A DNA stretch of 64,000 bases. Origin: Maribacter sp. ACAM166. GTDB taxonomy: Bacteria; Bacteroidota; Bacteroidia; Flavobacteriales; Flavobacteriaceae. Position numbers and translations under genes: made by a program. Shown piece by piece: positions 18,150 to 26,740 of the stretch (position 1 is the stretch's first letter; every line of letters begins with the position of its first letter). The notes beneath the pieces were generated by a model. That model was given only the letters and a program-made list of their open reading frames with translations, was not told the DNA's origin and ran no database searches. The stretch lies in contig NZ_VAUW01000022.1 of the NCBI RefSeq assembly GCF_005771495.1, positions 1-64,000 on the forward strand. Direction: 5' to 3'.

Positions 18150-19543
18150 ATGAAAATAAGTTTGGATTCAATATTTCTTAGGATATTCTTAATAACAATT
18201 TTTGTCATATCACCAATATTATTGAGTGCGCAGAAGATTGAAGGGTATGTGTTTTCTAATATAAGTAAATTACCATTAGAAGAAGTTGCTGTATTTCTGT
18301 CTGAGACATCTAACGGTACCGTTACGGATAGCAAAGGATTTTTTATTCTCACTTTGGATAAAAAACTAAAACCGAATGATTCACTTGTATTTCAATATTT
18401 AGGATTTATAAAAAAAAGCTTTCCGTTGAGGATTTTTTAAAGGACAGTTCTAAAGTGTACATGAAAGAAGCTACTGAAGAATTGAGTGAAGTTGTAGTGA
18501 AATCAGACCTTAAGCTTAATAATAAATTAAGACCTATAGAGCTAACATCTATGAAGATTCCATTGTATGCATTTGGTTTGTCGATGACAAAAACTGAAAA
18601 TATATTATATGTTATTGGAGGCAATGAATCATATGAACAAAAGAATTTGCAGGGACGACTGGGAGATGATCCAACTTTGTTAGACCCCACGGCAAAAATT
18701 GCTGATTTAATTGAAAAAGCTTCTTCGAATTTAAATTGGGAGCATTATAGCGGAAAATCCTTTTCATATAGTTTTGACACAGATTTTTGGAGAGAGGAAA
18801 AATTTGATTTGAAGGAAAGGGCTTACCATAACACTGTAGAATTCGATGATAAAATATTTGTTCTAGGAGGAAAAAGAGTGACCAAGAACATGCAAAGAGA
18901 ATATCTTGAGAATGATATTGAATTGATAAGCTTAAGCGAGCAGAATACAACAGTAGATAAAACCAACCCACACCAGGCAATAAATTTTGGTTCTCTTATT
19001 TTTGAAAATAATTTGGTTGTTTTTGGCGGGTCAACCAAAATTGATTTTAATGGTCAAAAGGTATTGACGGATAAAGTTCACCTTTATAATTTTTCAACTG
19101 GTTTTTGGTATGAATTAGAACCGTTGAGTAAAGCCAAAGAAACTAACGGAGTTCTTATAGGCGAAAATATTTATATGATTGGAGGTTCAAGTAAAAGAGC
19201 GTTGAGCGAAATTGAAGTTTATAATATACCTAAAGGTACGTCTAGAACCGAAGCAATTCTTTTTGAGGGCATGAATAGACCTGGTTTAACGGTTGAAGAA
19301 AATATCATTTATGTTTTAGATAAGGGCAAATTATTGACCTACGATAGTAAAGAAAAATTATTGAATGAATACCTTGTTGATGATTCTACTGAAAACCCGA
19401 AAATAGTGGTACGTAATGAATATCTTTACGCCTTTGGAGGATTCTATATGAAAAATTTCTCAAAAGTTCCTTCTGATAAAGTATATAAGTTAAACCTAAG
19501 GGAATTACCTATTACTAAAGTGAACAGAACTCAAAGTTTCTAA
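18150..19543 (+). pseudogene. Secreted CarboxypepD_reg plus kelch beta-propeller protein, split by a frameshift
   Basis: The first frame (ATG 18150 to stop 18440) gives a signal peptide ending LLSAQ and a CarboxypepD_reg-like domain (EGYVFSNISKLPLEEVAVFL, DSKGFFIL, FQYLGFIKK). The second frame continues directly through LSVEDFLKDSSKVYMKEATEELSEVVVKS-type sequence. It then forms kelch-like repeats (ILYVIGGNES, FVLGGKR, LVVFGGS, IYMIGGSS, YAFGGF) to 19543. The join lies in an A8 run at 18410-18417 and needs a -1 shift. The slip site reads ATA AAA AAA AGC, so programmed slippage, phase variation, a real mutation and a homopolymer sequencing error are all possible. The intact product would be a periplasmic or surface propeller of about 460 residues. 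Confidence 0.8.
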
Positions 19544-19565
19544 AAATATAGCGATAATAAATAGT

Positions 19566-20510
19566 ATGTCAATTACCTTATTATCCTCTCCATTACAAGG
19601 CTTCACCGATTTTAGGTTCCGCAATGCATTTCATCATTATTTTGGAGGAATCGATACCTTTTATGCGCCTTACATTCGGTTGAATGGGAAGATGATTATA
19701 AAAAATTCGTACCAGAAAGATTTACAACCCGAGAACAATACTACGTTAGAAGTAATACCTCAGGTGATGACCAATGATGCTGATGAATTCTTGTTCGTGG
19801 TGAAGTATATTCAAAGTTTGGGATACACAGAACTGAATTGGAATTTAGGTTGCCCATACCCCATGGTAACAAAACAAGGTATGGGTAGCGGACTCATTTG
19901 TAATCCGGAGAAAATAGACCATATTTTAAAACGTGCTCATGAAGAAACTAATGTGACTGTTTCCATGAAAATGAGATTGGGGTACGAAAACGCAGAAGAG
20001 ATTTTAGATGTATTTCCTATTTTGGATAGGTATCCGTTAAAAAATGTTGCCATTCATGCACGTATAGGAAAACAGTTGTATAAAGGTGGTGTAGATTTAG
20101 AAGCCTTTCAGCGTTGTGTTGAAAATACCAAACATAAATTATATTATAACGGGGATATTACTTCGGTAACCAAGTATAGGGAAATGAAGGAACGTTTCCC
20201 AAGCATTGACCATTTTATGATTGGTAGGGGGTTGATTGCCGATCCATTTTTACCGAGCATGATTAAAAACAATACTACGGAATATCCAAAAGAAAGATGG
20301 AAGATTTTTTCTGAATTCCATGATACCATATACAAGCAATACGATGAAGCCTTGTCTGGTCCCACGCCTATAAAAATGAAAATGCAGGGATTTTGGGAAT
20401 ATTTTTCGCAGTCTTTCTCCAATCCGCAGAAAGCGTTTAAAAAAATCAAGAAAGCAAATAATCCAAGAGCATATCAACAAGCGGTACGTGAAATCTTGAA
20501 TGCTAAATAA
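19566..20510 (+). CDS. tRNA-dihydrouridine synthase family protein
   Basis: Dus enzymes reduce uridine to dihydrouridine in tRNA using FMN and NADPH. The TIM barrel begins ITLLSSPLQGFTDFRFRNAF, with NWNLGCPYPMV carrying the catalytic Cys. VSMKMRLGYE, AIHARIGKQLYKG and YYNGDIT then HFMIGRGLIADPFL mark the FMN phosphate site. The length of 314 residues is usual. It differs from DusA/B enough that I do not assign a subfamily; it looks DusC-like. It begins 22 bases after the kelch gene and may share its transcript. Confidence 0.9.
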   Translation: MSITLLSSPLQGFTDFRFRNAFHHYFGGIDTFYAPYIRLNGKMIIKNSYQKDLQPENNTTLEVIPQVMTNDADEFLFVVKYIQSLGYTELNWNLGCPYPMVTKQGMGSGLICNPEKIDHILKRAHEETNVTVSMKMRLGYENAEEILDVFPILDRYPLKNVAIHARIGKQLYKGGVDLEAFQRCVENTKHKLYYNGDITSVTKYREMKERFPSIDHFMIGRGLIADPFLPSMIKNNTTEYPKERWKIFSEFHDTIYKQYDEALSGPTPIKMKMQGFWEYFSQSFSNPQKAFKKIKKANNPRAYQQAVREILNAK

Positions 20511-20526
20511 TCAATACAGGTTCCGT

Positions 20527-20534
20527 TACCTTTG
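20527..20534 (+). promoter_or_regulatory. Putative -7 promoter element for the radical SAM gene
   Basis: TACCTTTG matches TAnnTTTG and lies 23 bases before the GTG start at 20558. No TTG sits at the ideal 19-base distance, so the site is supported only by its -7 half. It helps justify the GTG start. Confidence 0.4.
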
Positions 20535-20557
20535 TACCCTCCTTCTAAAACCAGTTT

Positions 20558-22738
20558 GTGAAAGACCTTTTATTGATTATACCTCCTTTTACGCAATTAA
20601 ATACTCCTTATCCGGCTACGGCATATATAAAGGGGTTTTTAAATACCAAGGATATTTCAGCGTTTCAATCCGATTTAGGGATTGAGGTTATTTTGGCCTT
20701 GTTCAATAAAGATACATTTCAGAAGATTTTTGAAATGGCTAATGAAGAAAATGTAATTGTTTCTGAAAATTGCCAACGAATTTATGCGCTTCGAAATGAC
20801 TACTTGAAGACCTTAGATGCGGTAATTCTATTTTTGCAAGGTAAGAACGACACCCTTGCACGACAGTTATGTACCGATAATTTTCTGCCACGTGCATCCC
20901 GTTTTCAACAATTAGATGATTTGGAATGGGCTTTTGGAAATATGGGTATGCAGGATAAGGCGAAGCATTTGGCTACGTTGTATTTAGAGGATTTGTCTGA
21001 TTTTCTAGTGGAATGTATCGACCCTAATTTTGGATTTAGTCGATATGCGGAACGATTGGGGCGTAGTGCCAATTCCTTTGATGAATTATATGACCATCTC
21101 AAAGATGAACCAACGTTTATTGATGATTTAACTCTAGAATTATTAGCGGAATTACTAGAAAATATCAATCCTAAGCTGGTTTGTTTTTCAGTGCCTTTTC
21201 CTGGAAATTTATATAGTGCTTTTCGTTGTGCCCAATTTATTAAAACAAAATATCCAGCCATTAAAATTGCCATGGGTGGCGGTTTTCCAAATACAGAATT
21301 ACGAAGCATTACAGATGTACGTGTTTTTGAATTCTTTGATTTTATTTCATTGGATGATGGCGAATTGCCAATTGAGCTGGTTTATAATCACGTAGTGAAT
21401 AAAGGAAAGGAACTAAAACGGACTTTTATTCTCGAAGGCGACTGCGTCAAATATAAAAATGATAGCTCAAGACCAGATTATAAACAACAAGATGTAGGTA
21501 CACCAGATTATTCAGATTTGTTTTTGGATAGCTATATCTCGGTCATAGAAATTGCTAACCCGATGCACAGCCTTTGGAGTGATGGCCGTTGGAATAAACT
21601 TACCATGGCTCATGGTTGCTATTGGGGTAAATGTACCTTTTGCGACATTTCATTAGATTATATAAAAATTTATCAACCCGTTGCGGCAAGTCTGTTGGTG
21701 GATCGTATTGAAGCATTGATTGCTCAAACAGGAGAATCCGGGTTTCATTTTGTAGATGAAGCTGCGCCACCTTCGCTAATGAAGGCTTTAGCGTTGGAAA
21801 TTTTGAAACGAAAATTAACCATTACGTGGTGGGCCAATATCCGCTTTGAAAAGAACTTTACACAAGACCTTTGCTTTTTGTTGAAAGCATCGGGTTGCAT
21901 TGCGATTTCAGGTGGATTAGAAGTGGCTTCTGATCGGTTATTAAAACTAATTGATAAAGGTGTTACGGTAGAGCAAGTTGCCCAGGTAACCCGAAATTTA
22001 ACCGAAGCAAATATTATGGTCCATTCCTATTTAATGTATGGCTATCCTACCCAGACCGTTCAAGAAACGGTAGATAGCTTGGAAATGGTGCGGCAGTTAT
22101 TTGAACTCGGCATCATTCAATCTGGCTTTTGGCATCAATTTGCATTGACTGCTCATAGTCCGGTAGGTTTAAATCCAGAGGAATATGGAGTTGTTCCAGC
22201 TATGAAGACCATCACTTTTGCTAACAACGATATTGACTTTGCAGATATAACGGGAATTAATCATAGTAAATTTAGTTTTGGTTTAAAAAAATCACTCTTT
22301 AACTTTATGCACGGTATCGGGTTTGATATGACCTTGCAAGAGTGGTTTGATTTTAAGATTCCTTCGACGACCATCGCTGCTGATTATATTTATACTTGTT
22401 TACAGCAAGATTTAAAATTAAATACAAAGACATCAGCAAAAATTGTATGGTTAGGCGCTATGCCAGTAGTTAATGAACGAATCAAAAAGAAAAAGGGAAC
22501 TACTTGGGAACAATTAGAACTGGGTTTCCATTCAACATCTGATATGTATAAATTAACCGTTGAAAAGGATAAAGGGCGATGGCTGGTAAGCACATTGAAC
22601 AAAATGAAACCTGAACATAAAATGATGACTTTTGGTCACTTGAAATCTGATTTTGAATTACAATTTGAGGATTTTGAACTTTTCTGGTATTCCAAACCCA
22701 TACGTGGGTTGAGAGAGCATGGGCTTTTGATTTTATAA
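20558..22738 (+). CDS. B12-binding-domain radical SAM protein with CX4CX2C cluster motif
   Basis: The start is GTG 20558, giving KDLLLIIPPFTQLNTPYPA, the classic opening of a B12-binding Rossmann domain in BchE-like radical SAM enzymes. That domain ends with AIKIAMGGGFPNTELR (about residue 245). The radical SAM barrel carries AHGCYWGKCTFCDIS, a CX4CX2C cluster rather than the usual CX3CX2C. HFVDEAAPPSLM and GGLEVASDRLL follow, as in cobalamin-dependent members. No DxHxxG is visible, so cobalamin may bind base-off without a His ligand, or not at all. The reaction and substrate are unknown. At 726 residues it is long, with a C-terminal ~170-residue tail of unknown fold. Confidence 0.85.
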   Translation: MKDLLLIIPPFTQLNTPYPATAYIKGFLNTKDISAFQSDLGIEVILALFNKDTFQKIFEMANEENVIVSENCQRIYALRNDYLKTLDAVILFLQGKNDTLARQLCTDNFLPRASRFQQLDDLEWAFGNMGMQDKAKHLATLYLEDLSDFLVECIDPNFGFSRYAERLGRSANSFDELYDHLKDEPTFIDDLTLELLAELLENINPKLVCFSVPFPGNLYSAFRCAQFIKTKYPAIKIAMGGGFPNTELRSITDVRVFEFFDFISLDDGELPIELVYNHVVNKGKELKRTFILEGDCVKYKNDSSRPDYKQQDVGTPDYSDLFLDSYISVIEIANPMHSLWSDGRWNKLTMAHGCYWGKCTFCDISLDYIKIYQPVAASLLVDRIEALIAQTGESGFHFVDEAAPPSLMKALALEILKRKLTITWWANIRFEKNFTQDLCFLLKASGCIAISGGLEVASDRLLKLIDKGVTVEQVAQVTRNLTEANIMVHSYLMYGYPTQTVQETVDSLEMVRQLFELGIIQSGFWHQFALTAHSPVGLNPEEYGVVPAMKTITFANNDIDFADITGINHSKFSFGLKKSLFNFMHGIGFDMTLQEWFDFKIPSTTIAADYIYTCLQQDLKLNTKTSAKIVWLGAMPVVNERIKKKKGTTWEQLELGFHSTSDMYKLTVEKDKGRWLVSTLNKMKPEHKMMTFGHLKSDFELQFEDFELFWYSKPIRGLREHGLLIL

Positions 22739-22750
22739 TTTAATGTTGAT

Positions 22751-23266
22751 ATGAGAATTGAAAATTCTAATACAGAAGATATAGACGAAATATTTAGGTT
22801 GTACAGTATAGCGTCTGACTATCAGAAAAGTAAAAAAACTGTTGTGGTGTGGCCTAAATTTGACCGTGCGATGGTATTTACCGAAATTGCAGAGAATAGG
22901 CAGTTCAAGCTACTTATTGATAACAAAATTGCCTGCGTTTGGGCCATCACCTTTTCCGATGAACAAATATGGGAGGAACGAAATACCCATGCTGCCATAT
23001 ATATTCATCGTATTGCCACAAACCCAAATTTTAGAGGACATAATTTTGTAGGTACAATTGTACATTGGGCCCAGGATTTTGCAAGGGCACATCAAAAACA
23101 ATATATTCGTTTAGACACTATTGGTTATAATAAAAGACTAATCCAGCATTATACCAATGCCGGATTTGATTTTCTAGGCATGTTTGAATTACCGAATGTA
23201 GATGCTCTACCACCGCATTATAAAGAAGGTCCTGCTTGTTTGTTTGAAATTGATTTGAATAGATAA
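22751..23266 (+). CDS. GNAT family N-acetyltransferase
   Basis: The 171-residue protein has the GNAT order: an N-terminal helix pair, a central sheet with IYIHRIATNPNFRGHNFVGTIV (motif A, acetyl-CoA pyrophosphate loop in a loosened form), then IRLDTIGYNKRLIQHYTNAGF (motif B). It would transfer acetyl from acetyl-CoA to an amine; the substrate is not evident. The stop codon overlaps the ATG of the next gene (TAATG at 23264-23268), which indicates translational coupling with the GyrI-like gene. Confidence 0.88.
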   Translation: MRIENSNTEDIDEIFRLYSIASDYQKSKKTVVVWPKFDRAMVFTEIAENRQFKLLIDNKIACVWAITFSDEQIWEERNTHAAIYIHRIATNPNFRGHNFVGTIVHWAQDFARAHQKQYIRLDTIGYNKRLIQHYTNAGFDFLGMFELPNVDALPPHYKEGPACLFEIDLNR

Positions 23267-23749
23267 TGAATGTTACCCCTAGAATCATTAGACTAGAACC
23301 TAAAAGCCTAATTGGTATTTCGCAGGGAATGAGCTTGGTCAATACTATTACATTTGAGCTTTGGAAGGGTTATAGGGAACGAGGTAACGAAATCACAAAT
23401 ACAGTATTTTGAAGATTTTTTTTCCTTACAAGAGTATCTTAAAAAATATTTTAAGAATTTCAATCCTACAGCAGAATTCGTTAAGTGGGCTTGGGTTGAG
23501 GTTGATGCAATTGATAGTATTCCTAATAATATGGAGCGTTTTACTCTAGCCGAAGGGGTCCATGCGGTTTTTGACTATAAAGGCTCCGGTTCAGCCCACG
23601 ATATTTTTCAATATATTTATGGAGAATGGATTTCCAATTCCAAATATCAGTTGGACGACCGTCCACATTTTGAAGTTTTGGGAGCCATGTACAAAAATAA
23701 TGATCTGACCTCTGAAGAGGAGATTTGGATTCCGATTAAAAATAAATGA
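23266..23749 (+). pseudogene. GyrI-like / AraC effector-binding domain protein, frameshifted
   Basis: The first frame, from the ATG at 23266, gives IRLEPKSLIGISQGMSLVN and FELWKGYRERGNEITNTV, the opening half of a stand-alone GyrI-like small-molecule binding domain. It then stops at a TGA after TTT. The next frame (+1) carries the rest of the domain: YFKNFNPTAEFVKWAWVEV, ERFTLAEGVHAVFDYKG, IYGEWISNSKYQLDDRPHFE and EEIWIPIKNK. Removing one T from the TTTT at 23410-23413 restores one continuous protein of about 160 residues. The sequence TTT TGA A could in principle allow +1 slippage as at prfB, but no upstream Shine-Dalgarno-like stimulator is seen. An indel mutation or sequencing error is likelier. 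Confidence 0.82.
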
Positions 23750-25029
23750 AAGCACCCGAAAAAGCACCCTGGTATTATCTATTTCTATTAATTCTAGCAG
23801 GGGAAAGCGTTTTTATTCTACCTTTTGTTTTACCACGTGTTTTTAGACCTACGGTCTTAAAAGTATTTGAGTTGGATAATGTGGATCTAGGCCTATGCTT
23901 TTCAGTATATGGTTTTGTGGCACTGGTTTCTTATCTTTTTGGAGGACCTTTGGCAGATAAATACCCACCTAGAAAACTAATAGCCATAGCGCTTTGGATG
24001 ACGGCTTTAGGAGGTTTTGTCTTTGCTACTTTTCCAGCGTACTCAACACTTCAGATACTTTATGGTTTTTGGGGTTTTACCACCATATTTTTGTTCTGGT
24101 CCCCCATGATAAAAGCTACACGCGTTTGGGGTGGTGAGAAAGCACAAGGTAAAGCATTCGGCTTATTAGATGGAGGTAGAGGCTTGGTTGGCGCTCTTTT
24201 TGGTACTATGGGCGTTTTAGTATTTTCCTTTTTTCTGACTGAAAATTTAGAAATTGCCACGCTGCAAGAAAGTAGATTTGCCTTTCGGTATGTGATTTTA
24301 ACTTCGGCGGTAATCGTAGCTGTGGTAGGTGTATTTGTTTGGATGTTCATGAAATTACCAGAACACCAAGAAAAAGAAATTTTTGTAGAGAAAATTACCA
24401 TTTCCCAAATAGGTGAGGTGGTTCGGTTACCTTCAGTTGCACTGTTGATGGTAATTATTCTTTGTGCGTATGTTGGCTATAAAATTACCGACGTTTTTTC
24501 TCTTTATGCCCAAGATGTCATGTTATTTGATCAGGTTGGCTCGGCGCAGGTTGGTACTTTTTTGTTATTTGTACGACCCGTTGTGGGGATTTTAATAGGG
24601 GTGTTAGCAGACCGTTCTAAACCTAGCTTATGGCTGTTTATTAGTTTTATCATCGCTTTTTTTGGTGCTGTGATTTTTGCCACAGGATTGGTGGCCAATA
24701 CCTCGCATTTCGTTTTCCTTCTTTCAATATTGGTCGTGGCGATCGGAGTTTATGCAGCGCGTGCACTCTATTTTGCCGTAATGCAGAGCGGAAAGATACC
24801 TTTAGTTTTAACGGGAACAGCTGTGGGGTTAATATCTCTAATAGGGTATACTCCCGATATATTTGCAGGTCCGGCTATGGGGTATTTATTGGATGCATCT
24901 CCGGGGCTGGAAGGACACCAGCATGTGTTTTGGATGCTGGCATTCTTTTCATTTATTGGAGGTCTAGCCGCATTTAGATATTTTCAGCTTTATGGTAAAC
25001 GAAAAAATGAACATGCCGAAAAATCTTAA
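23746..25029 (+). CDS. Major facilitator superfamily transporter
   Basis: Twelve hydrophobic helices fill 427 residues. The loop between helices 2 and 3 reads GGPLADKYPPRKL, the MFS motif A (G-x3-D-x2-R/K), and a second copy appears as GVLADRSKPS after helix 8. The ATG overlaps the preceding gene's TGA by four bases (ATGA), so it is translationally coupled to the GyrI-like frame. Resemblance to nitrate/sugar-phosphate type antiporters is weak and I do not name a substrate. The 3' end overlaps the start of the DUF4345 gene. Confidence 0.9.
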   Translation: MKAPEKAPWYYLFLLILAGESVFILPFVLPRVFRPTVLKVFELDNVDLGLCFSVYGFVALVSYLFGGPLADKYPPRKLIAIALWMTALGGFVFATFPAYSTLQILYGFWGFTTIFLFWSPMIKATRVWGGEKAQGKAFGLLDGGRGLVGALFGTMGVLVFSFFLTENLEIATLQESRFAFRYVILTSAVIVAVVGVFVWMFMKLPEHQEKEIFVEKITISQIGEVVRLPSVALLMVIILCAYVGYKITDVFSLYAQDVMLFDQVGSAQVGTFLLFVRPVVGILIGVLADRSKPSLWLFISFIIAFFGAVIFATGLVANTSHFVFLLSILVVAIGVYAARALYFAVMQSGKIPLVLTGTAVGLISLIGYTPDIFAGPAMGYLLDASPGLEGHQHVFWMLAFFSFIGGLAAFRYFQLYGKRKNEHAEKS

Positions 25030-25383
25030 TCTTTTACTTTCCGGTATAATAGTCATCATAGCAGGTTTGGTTATGGAGGGCATCCTTCTGTTTTGATGCC
25101 CATGATTCTAGATTTTAATGTAGCGTCGTTGGAGTTGAAGAATATGTTGCGTGCCGTTATGGGTATTTATTTGGGAATTGGAGTGTTTTGGCTTATAGGA
25201 GCCTACAAATCAAAATTTTGGTATGGTGCTACCCTTTGTAATGTATTGTTTATGGGAGGTGTTTCCTTAGGAAGAATTGTAAGTACGGTTTTCGACGGAG
25301 TATCTGTACTGTTAACTCCTGCCTTGCTATTAGAACTCTTGTTCTTTGGATGGGGGTTATACAACCTTAATAAATACGAATGA
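25007..25383 (+). pseudogene. DUF4345 membrane protein, frameshifted near its N-terminus
   Basis: The frame from ATG 25007 (or 25013) reads NLNLLLSGIIVIIAGLV, the first helix of DUF4345. At about 25068-25072 the family segment VYGGHPSVLMPMILDF is found one base out of frame, and the remaining three helices run on in that frame to 25383 (LRAVMGIYLGIGVFW, GGVSLGRIVSTVFDG, LELLFFGWGLYNL). Adding one T restores the full ~125-residue protein. The start overlaps the MFS gene, suggesting an operon. As it stands the product would be truncated unless translation begins at TTG 25093. Confidence 0.8.
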
Positions 25384-25764
25384 TTTATTTTGGATGGAGA
25401 TTATATAATTTTAATTTGTTGTACATTTTAATTAGATAGTCTAAAACAGGTGTCAATTCGAGTGTAGAATTTTTCAAATATTTCAATGGAAAATGCGGTA
25501 CACTTCTGCAATGCTCATCATAAATATTGAGAACTTTTTAAGGCCTAAACTGATTCTCGATATATTTTGGCTACATTATTTTTCTAAAAAACACTCAAAT
25601 TCACACTCGTTTTGGTTAACCCGTTGTTTTTATTAAACTACATACAAGAAGTGAATTGTATGCGTAAAATGGTATTCCTAATATTAGATAATAGGTATGG
25701 TTTTTTAGGAGCTCTAATCATCATTTAATTAGTTGTATTCTTACTATTTAAAATAAGTTGATTC
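25384..25764. other. Gene-free stretch
   Basis: The stretch is AT-rich with no coding signal. It contains a TGTCAATTCGAGTG motif at about 25450-25466, related to the dispersed repeat at 1984, and a loosely complementary ACTCAAATTCACACTCG string at about 25590-25606. I see no clear promoter for the decayed arsC-like gene that follows. Confidence 0.4.
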
Positions 25765-26439
25765 ATGTACAAGGAAATAAAGAGTTAGATAAAAGAATTC
25801 AGAACCTACGTACCAACCAATGAGCGTCGGTTGATTTTACAGGGCATCATTGATTATATGCAAGGAAAAAAGAATGATGATGAGCCCATTAATTTAAATT
25901 TTGTCTGTACGCACAATTCCCGCAGAAGTCATCTCTCTCAGATTTGGTCACAGGTAATGGCTACCTCTTTTCAGATCTCTAATGTAACTTGTTATTCTGG
26001 TGGAACTGAAGCGACTGCACTTTTTCCGAAAGTTCTAGAAACGCCGGAAGATAGCGGGTTAAAGAGTGCTAAGATTTCGAAAGGAAACAAGACTGTTTAT
26101 GCCATTAAATATGGCGGAAATGCACACCCGATAATTGGCTTTTCAAAAACTTATGATAATGAATTTAATCCGTCAGCTAGTTTTGCTGCAATTATGACCT
26201 ACAGTGATGCATATGAAAATTGTCCTTTTATTCCTGGCACTGAAAAAAGGCTTCTTTTCACCTTTGATGACCCCAAAGCCTTTGATGGTACCACGCTACA
26301 AATAGAAAAACATAAAGAACGTAGTCTAGAAATAGCTGAGCAGTTGTATTCTCTAAAATTAATTAGTGAAGTTGTTTCAGGAATACTTTGGCGAATATTT
26401 TTGGCACATTTATTTTGGTGTTGTTTGGTTGTGGGTTAG
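25765..26439 (+). pseudogene. Arsenate reductase / LMW-phosphatase-like protein with early in-frame stop
   Basis: From ATG 25765 the frame reads MYKEIKS, then TAG at 25786-25788, then IKEFRTYVPTNERRLILQGI and onward. The phosphatase loop FVCTHNSRRSHLSQIW has the CX5R signature, and SGGTEATAF-like SGGTEATALF and FDDPKAFDGT match the thioredoxin-type protein-tyrosine-phosphatase/arsenate reductase family often found in arsenic clusters. Family members have Tyr where the TAG lies. Translation could restart at TTG 25831 and lose only the first helix. The last ~20 residues read out of frame into an aquaporin fragment, so the C-terminus is also abnormal. It is probably decaying. Confidence 0.72.
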
Positions 26440-26498
26440 TAGTGGCCTCAGTCCTCTTTGGCATATTTAAAAGCTTGTTAGAGGATGCATTACTATGA
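26385..26498 (+). pseudogene. Aquaporin (MIP family) N-terminal fragment
   Basis: In the frame starting ACT 26385 the translation is TLANIFGTFILVLFGCGLVVASVLFG and a few more residues to a stop at 26496. The AEFxGTFxLVLFGCG pattern is the first transmembrane helix of MIP channels. No start codon, NPA boxes or later helices are present, so this is a stub fused out of frame to the arsC-like gene. Aquaglyceroporins often sit beside arsenate reductases, where they let arsenite leave the cell, which supports a former arsenic cluster. Confidence 0.6.
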
Positions 26499-26695
26499 GG
26501 ATTTAGAGTAGCTAGAGCCATTTTCGTAACACAAAATTATTGTCCAATTTCACAATATTCAATCGTCATATAAGTATAACATCAAATTTTAGAAATCATT
26601 TTTAGACATCCATCATATGCAGAGGCTCAATTTTCTCTAGAACAATTGAAAGAATGGATAGATGATAGTATAACAGGTCAAAAGAAATTATAATT

Positions 26696-26715
26696 TCAAA
26701 CCTATTCGGTTTTGA
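26696..26715 (-). terminator. Possible weak terminator of the lptB operon
   Basis: TCAAACC-TATTC-GGTTTTGA forms a seven-pair stem with one bulged T, 26 bases past the lptB stop. The minus strand continues AT-rich but without a clean T tract. Between 26499 and this hairpin I see no gene. Confidence 0.35.
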
Positions 26716-26740
26716 AGGTAAAACCTTTAATTCAGAACTT

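Noticed and set aside
20905-21309. 134-codon minus-strand frame inside the radical SAM gene
   Set aside because: It overlaps the B12-binding domain coding sequence, which has good motif support on the plus strand.
26580-26694. Short open stretch with translation EAQFSLEQLKEWIDDS before the lptB terminator
   Set aside because: It has no start codon, is under 40 residues and matches nothing I recognise. It could be a relic, but I cannot support a feature.
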